DNA from: Corvus cornix cornix
Lineage: Eukaryota; Chordata; Aves; Passeriformes; Corvidae
Direction of reading: 5' to 3'
Length of the DNA: 64,000 nucleotides
NCBI RefSeq assembly: GCF_000738735.6
Contig: NC_046332.1
Coordinates: 44,612,046 to 44,676,045 of the forward strand
The translations under genes and the position numbers were made by a program. Below, piece by piece: positions 55,310-64,000 of this stretch. How positions within the stretch are numbered: position 1 is the first letter of the stretch; each line of letters begins with the position of its first letter. The notes under the pieces were generated by a model. The model was not told where the DNA came from. It searched no databases and saw only the letters and a program-made list of their open reading frames with translations.

Positions 55310-58300
55310 GGTAGGTCAAGGTAGTCAAGCCAGTTTCGTCAGAATAGTCCCAGTTCAAATCACAGCCATTCTTCAGTTTGGTCAGGTACAACTCATACCT
55401 CATGGCCTGTATGATATCTTACCTGAAGAAGAAGAAATATATACTTTGCCCCACAGGACATCATTACAGTAATCCCACAGGGTGTCCTCCATCCCCTGAA
55501 GTATGTGGGCTACTGTCAGAGGCAGCATGCTGAGATCAGCCAGTGACTATTATCACCTCTCTGGCCTGTCTGCTGAGCCCATTAATATTACCTAAGAGTT
55601 TTCATTCAGCCAACACTATTGGCTTTCAGTGGCCAGTTAGTGCCTCTCATCTAACTCCCGCTCAGTAGAATGGCATGATGTCTGCTTAGCCAGCATTTCC
55701 CATCTGACTCTCCAGTCAGGATTACACCTAGGAACGGCCCATCCCATCAAAAACCAGGCCACAGTTGTTCCTAGGCAACCACGGGTCAACATGCCAGCCA
55801 GCTCCCCCTGTCCAGGTGCCTATCCAGCCATCCCCTCTCTTCCCCAGCATGGCTAGGGAGACATCAGCTGAGTGGGCAGAGGTTGGGCAATCACAGGACA
55901 GTCACACCCTCTGCTTTGCCTGGTTTGGCGTGATGACGTTATTTTCTGGGGCAGCAGGAAGATCTGTGGAGCACCTCTGGTTCATGAGGGATGCAATCTC
56001 CCATTTTTTTCTGCTGCTTTGAGTGCATGTCTGTGTGGTAATCTACAGTGTGGGGATTACTGAGCTGACTCAGGTTGTGGGAAGCCTTCTTGTCCCATGA
56101 CACCTAAAGGTCCCCACTCAGTCTGTGCTAGACATGTTTGGGTTACGGGAGAACCTCTTTCTCCATCATCCAGCAAACCAGTTTTTCTCTTATGGAAGGA
56201 CTCTTCCCATTTATCCCAACCTTCTGCCAAGCGATGAATGGACTCCTGCTTAATTTGTCCTGACAGTCATCGCCTTTGTCGTGTGCAATCCTGGCACTCA
56301 GAAGTTTGGATGGTTTGGACTGGTTTTTGGATGAGATAACATGGCCTGGCTATGATCTGCTGTGGCTGCAAACCTCCAGCCTCAGGAGTATCTTCCCACT
56401 GTGGGGTCTTCCTGCCTTGCTTTGTAGAGCGAAGAAGGGAGGTCACCCTTTGGAAACTGCCTTTTGTTCTTCCTTCCTTAACCCTGTGCAGCAAAACTGT
56501 CATCCTTCCACCATGGTCAGGATGTCCTGTGGCTGCAGGGAAGGAAAGATTTGCTTCTCAGCCATGAAAACAGATTTCCTTTGGTTGTAGATTATTCTCC
56601 ACCTAGTGAAAACAGCCAGGAAATTTGTTTTGGACTATGGAGTTCAGCTTCTCTGTACAAGATTTTCAGCCTCTCATCTTGGCTGGGATTGGAGAGAGAG
56701 GAGAGAGGGGAGAGACCATCAACAGAATGGAACCACCAAAGTGCCCCTGACATAAAACATGAGACAAAATCCATATGAAAGCCAAGTGAAAGGCAGACAC
56801 AAAGATACACTCTGCTCTGGTTATCTATGTGGTCTTCTGCCAAGAAGGTAGGAAGACTAGAAAAAAGGGTCAGGCAGGTATGAAATGGGATTGGAAACCA
56901 TCTACAGCACAACCAAAATGGACACTTAATAATGTGTAGAAGAAGTGATTCAGATTTTGATGCTGTCTTTTAATTTAGGATCGATGCCTGTGTAGATTAC
57001 ATGGCACATTTGCAGGAGGAGTACTCATGGAATATAGATGTTACCAGAGCAGGATAATTATTTCTATTTTGTGCCAAGCCAAAAGCCACGTTATAGAAAG
57101 GTTTTAAATGCAAGCTTAACAAAATTATTCAAATACAGAAATGAGAACAGGAAGGTTGATCAGTGTGTGAAGGATGATTCACATCTAACTTAGACTGCTT
57201 CCTTTTTTATGTGAGTTGCCCTAAATTTAGCAAAGAAAATCCTCTAACAGTAGTTTCAACCTGGGCAGCAAAGGCTTCAGCTATTGAGAAACCAGTGGTC
57301 TCCTGCAGAAAAAAAAGATGTGTAAATAATCCCCACCGGGAATTTTGGAGGGCAAGACCTGCTGACACTTAGCCACATGCCTGTTCTGGTGTTTCCTCAG
57401 TCTCCCTGCAGAAGATGGGGCTGCTCAAACCAAGCTCTGTTCTGGGCTGTTTCCCTGTGCTGCAGGGCTGATGCACTGCCCTGAAGTGCTCAGGATATGA
57501 GAGAGAAGCAGGGTGCCTACGAAGCCTTTTAGCTCTTCACAACCATAAACATTTCTGTTTAACTTCCAGAATCACTCTTCCCTCAGGGGAAACTGCTACT
57601 TGTTTCTCTTTTTCCTGTGGATGTGAGAGCAGGCCTGTTGTTATTGGCACTCCCTTCCCATGGATGCATTTTTCTTGGTTTAAGAGACTCTGAATTTTTA
57701 AAAGGGAAACCTGACACTTTTTTATTAAAGCCTCCTGTATTTTATGTGAACAAAGGAGTTTTCTGAGTAAGTTTTACATCGTCAGGGCCTTGAGCATGAG
57801 GGGCTCCTTCTTTATCCAGTACTACATACACAATTCTGCTCTTTCTTCAGCCATGAAATAACCACACCAATGAGAAAATAAAAGTCATTGCCTACCTATA
57901 AAACAAGATTAATAGTAAATTAGCAAAACCAGACTACAAGGCAGAGCTAAATACCTGCTTTTCCCCTGGTTTTATGAGAGATGAGTCTTGCATGTAAAAT
58001 CTACATCCCAAATGTAAGCAGGAAGGAGAGCTGCAAGGCACAGATATCCAGAGGGGTTTGGGTTGTCAGGTCCTTCTGTGATGTTTCCCAGCACAGCCCA
58101 TTTCCTACCAGGACCATCCTTACTCATCAGCCTGGGACCCAGCTGATGCAACTGCTTGAGTGTCTCACCTCCAGAAGAGACCCTGCCTTCTTCTGGGGTG
58201 TAGAGCCTTGGCTGACACTTTTGGGAAATCACTCATCCGCTTGGCTTCCCTGCTCAGTTTCCCAGCCTAACCCCAGAGAACAAGTGTTCCCTGGGACTTT

Positions 58301-61090
58301 TCCTTGGGGAACCCTGTGGCATAAGGCAGGAGTCTTGAGAAAGAAAACTTTACATGAGCCACTTACGTTTGTGACCTGAATCTGTCCTCTTCCCCCTTTG
58401 CAAAGTCAGGGTGATGGTTTCACCTTGGCTATGGCTGGCTGGGGGCTGGTGGTGATGCTGAGCTTATACCTACAGGATTCCAGACTTCTCTGGAGCACTC
58501 CGAGTTCTCATCCACAGCTCTTCTCCTGCAGGTGGAAAGTTTGCACTAATGGAAAGAATAATGGCACACATCAGACATAAACATGCTGAGGAGGGAGCAA
58601 AGGAACTTACTGAAAAAAACAAACCCTAACAAGTACAGAATACTAATTTTAAGTAGTAATTCACACATTACTTTGTGCTTAAGGGCAAAATTCATGCTGC
58701 CTAAGATACTTTCTCAAGTCTGCAATGCATGGCATTTGGAACACAGTAAGTAGGTACATTTTAACACTTTTCATGTTCACAAAGATGTCTCTGTAACCCA
58801 TACCACATCAGATATTCAAAAGGCAACAGCATAATATGGGAATACATTTTAGGGTTGTAAAGGAGATCCCAGAGGAGACCAATTCCTGCTCTCCCTCCCT
58901 GAGGGGTCCTGGCTGCCATTACAACCATATTGAGCAAGACGCAGGAGGAGATGTCCATTAACCCCCTAATTAAGTGCTGAGATGGCAGTCACAAGTCAGG
59001 GTGTGTCCAGAAGAGCCAGATGAACAACTGCAAAGAGCAGAAATCCCATTTGAATCCCACAGGGCTGTGGACAGTAGCTGTGGTAACAACACTGAGTTTT
59101 GATGCAGCTTTCCATTTCTGGAACTTAAAGAAGCCAATGGTAATTAACCAGCTAAATCTGCCATCAGGAGGCAGAAATTTCTGTTTTGGAACATGGCGGA
59201 AACAACCTGAGTGCCCTAACGTCAAGCAGCTGTCAGCAGAGGACAAGGAGACAGGCTTAAGGGCACCTTTGCCACAAGACCACTCATGTTTTATTGCAAT
59301 TCCTTTTCTTTGTTTCCCGAAGTTACGAGCAAAATGTGATTATAAATTCTGCTGCTGTCTGTCCTTCCCAGAGCTATGTACTGCAGGAGACCACAGTGAG
59401 GTGTTTCCCACCTGATTTCCCTGCCAGGTACAACGATGCTCACATGCAGAGATGGAGATAGATGATGATGGTCTACTAAGTTGTTGTTTTTAGCATCTTC
59501 TCCATAGCCTCCTACCAGGACACCAGGGGGACAAATGACATTTCCAGCCATCCTCAAAGATTTTGGTAGAAGAACAAAGGATCACTGAGCTGCTCTGCCC
59601 AAAGTCATGGCCACAGGAGTATCCAAGGCCTTGTTCTCTCATACAAGGACTAAAAGGTCCCAAGGAATGGGTGTTCCTTGGCCCCATGGGTTGCTTTGGC
59701 AGGTGCTGCAACACCTCTGCTCAGCTATCTGTACCCAGATCTCAGCATCCCCTGTTGATCATAGCCAAGACAGCATCCCATAAGAGGAAACTCTGGGAAA
59801 AAATTAATAGATATACAGAAGAACAGTAAAAATATAGAAACATTATCCAGGACTGGACTTTCAACATCCCTGGCTCATTACAATCCAAGTTCTCTTGAGG
59901 TCTTCACCAACAACCTCTCTCAGCATTAGCAGGAGCTAAATGTGTGGGAAAGAAACAAACCAAACATCTCAAAAATCAAATTACCATGCAAACTAGAAGG
60001 CAAAGAATATATTGCATGAGATAAATCTCCCTGTATAGAACTGCCAATGTGCAAAAGTGAAACCAATTCATTTTCTAACAAACATCAGTGCAAATTTCAA
60101 ACAACATTGAATTTTCACCTTTTCTCCTCCCTTTATTCTTTCTTCCCCATTTTCCCATCTAGATTTCATTTTGGTAAATATTTCTCCCAGTTGCTCAGAT
60201 AACCGTATCTGATTGCAGAGACTTGAAGCGTAACCAATGATGAAAGACGACCTGAGGGATATCGGAGTGCACACACCACAGGGGTGTGGACATAAACCCC
60301 TGAAATATGCTGGCAGTATGACCAGAGTCGTTCTACCTGTAGGTTAAGTCAAGATAAGAACTTGCCTGATGGTTGCACACACAGGATTAGACAAAACCAA
60401 TCCTTCATGCTTGTTAAAATCCACCAGGACTGTTGGACTTGAGATGGGGCTGAGCTTGCAGATTGGGGGGGTGAAAGGGGGGGTCTATGCCTCACGTGTC
60501 TTTTGACACAAAATTTGGTAGTGACCCTCTATCCCAACAGTGTACTCCCAGCTGGGAGAGTGGCAGGAGAGGGTTAGCTGACCAGCCAGGACCAGGGGGT
60601 TTGCCCCAGGTGGGCTTTTCAGCTCAGGGCTGGCACTGTCACAGCAGGTCCTCCTGCACCTGGCTCACAGGCACCTCCGCCTCTTCATGGCAGGCTTCAA
60701 TGTCACCCCACCCGGAGCACAAGGTCCCTGCTGGGTGCTGGGGTGCTGGGTGGTGGCAGTGGGAGTGGTGGCTGCCCCCCAGCAGCAGCCAGCCCTCCTG
60801 GGGAGTTACATAAAGGCAGTGGAACACTCTGCTCCAGGCACAGGCAGTGAGGCATGTGGTGAGTGGATGACTAATGGCCCCACACTGGCCTACTTAGAGC
60901 CGGGGCAGCTTCGCTACCTGCTGCTCTGGTGGGTCCCCACAGTGCTGACGAGCAGGGGAGAAGGATCACATCTTCCTGGAGTGGAGGGCAGGTGAAAAAA
61001 GCCTTCCCTCACTCAGAGATGCTGAGCAGGGTTCTCCCATTCATACGTGAGGAGGGCTTAGGTTTCACACAGGAAAGAAATAACCGGAAA
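55310..61090. other. intergenic, no gene recognised
   Basis: Mixed-composition DNA. The largest open frames (about 132 codons at 57981 and 131 codons at 59020, plus strand) show no domain. CRYL1 exons, expected on this side of GJB6, were looked for on the minus strand and not found. Confidence 0.45.
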
Positions 61091-61094
61091 ATAC

Positions 61095-61156
61095 AGGTGC
61101 AGCATGCGATCCAGCACTTCTTGCACTTCTTCCTCAGCACGTTCATACAGAACCAT
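61095..61156 (-). other. possible downstream exon partner
   Basis: After the acceptor-like ATTTTTAAG the minus strand reads an open segment translated MVLYERAEEEVQEVLDRMLH. It then either continues to a TAA at about 61061 or stops at a weak GTATTT donor (61094). It has a helical, acidic character. It is in phase 0, compatible with the candidate exon at 61576-61671. Weak on its own. Confidence 0.22.
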
Positions 61157-61575
61157 CTTAAAAATTATTTACAAATACCAAGCAAAGCTGAGGGCTCAAC
61201 CATGCAATGCTGGTTATGGGTTTGCAGGATTTTACAGGTGTTGGCTAGTGGTAGGTTACCTCTTTGAAAAGCCAGGGCTGCTTGTGTCACCTGGAGAGTG
61301 TGAAGATCTCTACAAATAGCACAGGCAAGCAGAAGACATCAAATCAAAACCAGCTCCCACAGTGCATTTTTAATCCTGCATATTGTGCATAGTGGAAACA
61401 AAAAGTAATCTTAAAGTTGCCAAATGCTCTAATATAAATAGCTAATTAAAAAACCCTCCCAAACTATTAACAATAGAAAGTGTTCTTGACAATTAAAGTT
61501 TGCTTGATTTTTACCCCAGACCTCTGACTGTCAGATGCTGGCAGTACTGGAGCAGTGCCAGGTGAGCACACTCAC

Positions 61576-61671
61576 TTTCACATTGCACAGCTCCTCCAGC
61601 ACAGCCCAGGCAGGGTCTGTCTTGCCCCACCACAGCTGGAGTGTGGACAGGCACTGATGGAGAGCATCTCT
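61576..61671 (-). CDS. candidate coding exon, death-fold-like helix pair
   Basis: A 96-bp, 32-codon open segment lies between the acceptor CTATCCACAG (ending 61672) and a perfect donor GAAA|GTGAGT (61575), in phase 0 at both ends. The translation includes HQCLSTLQLWWGKTDPAWAV then LEELCN. The pattern L..LQ.WW...(D/P)AW..L..L resembles helices 4-5 of death domains. This is a pattern impression only; no gene with such a domain is known to me between GJB6 and CRYL1. Confidence 0.33.
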
Positions 61672-61679
61672 CTGTGGAT

Positions 61680-64000
61680 AGCTTGTGAATTTGAGAGGCT
61701 CAGGTATCCAGGGGAAGTCCCAGTGGAAAGCTATGGCCATAGACATATTGTTTTCAACACTGAAAAGCTATCTAATGTTTAACCCCTCGATTCACCTCTC
61801 CCTTTGGGTCTATACCTCTGGCATTAATGCATCTATTGTTCAGGTGTTTAAACTTTCCTTGCTCTCAATCAGCTCAGGAACTGTAAACACACTCTCCATC
61901 AGGTGTTAAGATGTCCTGGGACAGCTGCTGCATTTTTTCAGACTTTTAGACTCATTTTTAATGCTGAAATTCCTTATGGTGAGGCTGTTGCTTGGACTGT
62001 GCAGCAGGACAGCAGCAGGCATCTGCTGCCAGCAGTGACACAGAGGAGTGCAGGGCTCGTCTGCCAGAGCAATGGAAAGGGAGCACTGCTCTGCATGGGG
62101 CCATGTTTGTGCCACAGCAGTGGATATGCACAGCAAAGGAAGATTTTTTCCCTACAAACATGGGGCCAGGGCCTTGGCCATAGATTGCAGCTGGCAGGGA
62201 ACACACAGCTCCTGGCTTAGGAAGAGAGCAGGGAGTGGAGGATGACTCACAGCCCAGCCCAGTCCTCCCTCCCTGCCAGCTACGAGTGCTGGGCAGCAGA
62301 TTTCAGAGAGGAAGAGAAGGACAAAGCCACTTGTCATCCACTTCTGTGTCCTCCACTGATTCACTCTTTGCTCATCTAGACAGGGCTGAAAATAACAGCA
62401 TGCAAAAGGAAGGGCAAGAGGTGCAGGCAGCCCAGGTGGGAGGTCTGAGTGTGCCAGAGTTTGCCTGGGATCACCACTGAGCCCAGTGTGGGTCACTCTG
62501 GCATGGCAGCAAATCAGTCTGAGGACTGGGAGGAGACAAGCCTCATCTTTACTCCTCTTAAAACAGAACTGAGCATTGATATGGTGTGATTTAATAGAGG
62601 CTAAAGATCTTTGAAAGAATTAATTGGAGTGCGGGGTCCTGGTCTGGACATGGTGCTTGAAGACCTGGACGAAGTGAGAAGCATTCAAGGAGCACAAGAA
62701 TCAAGAGGATTATACACCAAGGGATTCAAAAGGAAAAACATGGCTCATTTAGTCCAAGGAAAGAATATTAGGAATGGAGATGGAAACAATCCTCTAACAC
62801 ATAAAGCCTTCTTGAGGAGATGATTGTTTTGTATTATCTGTGTAGACAAAAACATGAAGAAATCAGTTTTCCTTCTGCAACAAAGAGTGCTTTGACAACC
62901 TACTAGGGAACATTTCCAAGAGATAGAAGGTGTGGAGTGTGGGGAGAGGCTGGAGAATCCCTTTCCAGAAAGATTTTTCAGGAGTCCTTAGACAAACCTT
63001 GCTGTGATGTTTCCCTGCACTGCACTGAGTGCTTGTGGTGGGGGTCCAGCAGGGCTCCCTGGCAGGGGGGTGTCTCAGTGCCGAGGGGGAACCCAGCAAT
63101 CCTGCCAGGTCTCCTCCTGGTTTCAATTTCATCGCCTCAAACGTGGCATTAAGTATTCTTGGCAAGAGTTGTGACTTGGCTTGAACAAGCATTTGATAAG
63201 ACCCATAAAGCTAAACACAGATTACTGCTCTATAAGAAAGTGTTGAAGGGCAAATATGCCCCACTTTCTATGGTCTAAACCATGTTAATTCTCTAAGCAC
63301 AATTCATAACACATCTGGAGCCAACTATTTCCATTTACTTATAAACAGTGTTAAGTGAGATACTGTTTTAATTTTGCTGAGCCAGACAGAGATAATACCC
63401 CCAGGAAACAGTTTGAGTCTGTAAAAAGTAAAAATGGCAGTGTAGGTTGCTAAGTGATAATGATTTGCAAAACATAAATACTTACACAAAGGAAGTGATT
63501 AATTCAGGACATTCTTTATATATCACCATTATAATCTTTTCAGCTGCAGCCCATTATGTACCTTTATCTCACAGCATACTCACTTTGTTTTACAACCAAT
63601 CCTTTTAATCTGCCCGTTTTTTTCAAATTTACATCTTTAATTTACCTAGCCTTTTGCCAGCTGTAGCCATCCTCACTCCATGGAATGACACCCATGGACC
63701 CATTACACAAAGGATTGGAGACATTTGCACTTGGACACCAAAGAGAGGTTCAAAGAATGGTTCCATGTACCAGTGTCTGTCCACATCTCCGTTGGTTATC
63801 ATCCATGGAGGAGTCAGTGGTGCAGAGTCCATCTCCTGCAAACATGGCATCTGTCTGTTATTTATTAATTCCTGCTTAACAGCATTTTGCCCTTTGCCTT
63901 AGATGAAGACAGGAGATGAGAGGCTGTAAATCTAAGGTGGAAGAACTGATGTTTGCAGAATAATGGAGAGTGTTGTCACTAATTTAAATATGTCTGCTAT
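61680..64000. other. intergenic, no gene recognised
   Basis: No open frame with recognisable content and no repeat identified. The window ends without reaching CRYL1. Confidence 0.45.

Noticed and set aside
58169..58211. 43-bp minus-strand exon with GTGAGA donor, translation TPEEGRVSSGG recalling a ZU5 start
   Set aside because: Too short, with a weak acceptor, and the order relative to the death-domain-like exon is opposite to that in ZU5-death-domain proteins.
48000..64000. CRYL1 exons
   Set aside because: CRYL1 is the expected next gene with its 3' end facing GJB6, but no minus-strand segment resembled its dehydrogenase motifs or C-terminus.
1..64000. CRISPR arrays, rRNA, functional tRNAs
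   Set aside because: None seen. The window is vertebrate chromosomal DNA, and the only tRNA-like sequences are SINE or pseudogene-like.

Overview
This window looks like bird nuclear DNA, probably from a songbird. Four things point that way: CR1 LINE fragments ending in the avian ATTCTATG-type tail, a tRNA-Ile-headed SINE with a CR1 tail (the oscine TguSINE1 type), a class II endogenous retrovirus with 6-bp target duplications, and the GJB2-GJB6 gene pair in the same order and orientation as on human 13q12. There are two certain protein-coding genes, both on the minus strand: GJB2 (connexin 26, CDS 9306-9983) and GJB6 (connexin 30, CDS 34157-34948). Each has a single coding exon preceded by a distant noncoding exon in a CpG island (about 11.6-12.5 kb and 44.1-44.9 kb).

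Layout. 349-2603: a complete 2255-bp LTR element on the minus strand, with two 291-bp LTRs and 6-bp target duplications. Its interior holds a broken Gag-matrix-like frame and an intronless Y-box/cold-shock-domain reading frame in place of pol and env. 2.6-9.3 kb: intergenic DNA and the GJB2 3' UTR. 9.3-12.5 kb: GJB2 coding exon, intron and CpG-island promoter. 13.66-14.79 kb: an antisense CR1. 14.8-28 kb: sparse intergenic DNA. 28.0-30.2 kb: a sense CR1 interrupted by an LTR-like insertion and by a SINE. 33-44.9 kb: GJB6. 45.7-46.7 and 50.9-51.1 kb: small CR1 pieces. 47-64 kb: no recognised gene, but several short open segments bounded by consensus splice sites. CRYL1 and GJA3, the expected flanking genes, were not found and probably lie just outside.

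The two connexins form hexameric hemichannels, and in the vertebrate inner ear and epithelia they co-assemble. The main observation is that the two genes are not diverging independently. A promoter block (12160-12292 versus 44515-44647) differs at 1 of 133 positions. A 225-bp stretch of the coding exons (9733-9957 versus 34698-34922) differs at 5 positions, although the rest of the exons is only about four-fifths identical. This pattern indicates gene conversion. The second notable item is the retrovirus-like element that appears to have captured a cold-shock-domain mRNA.
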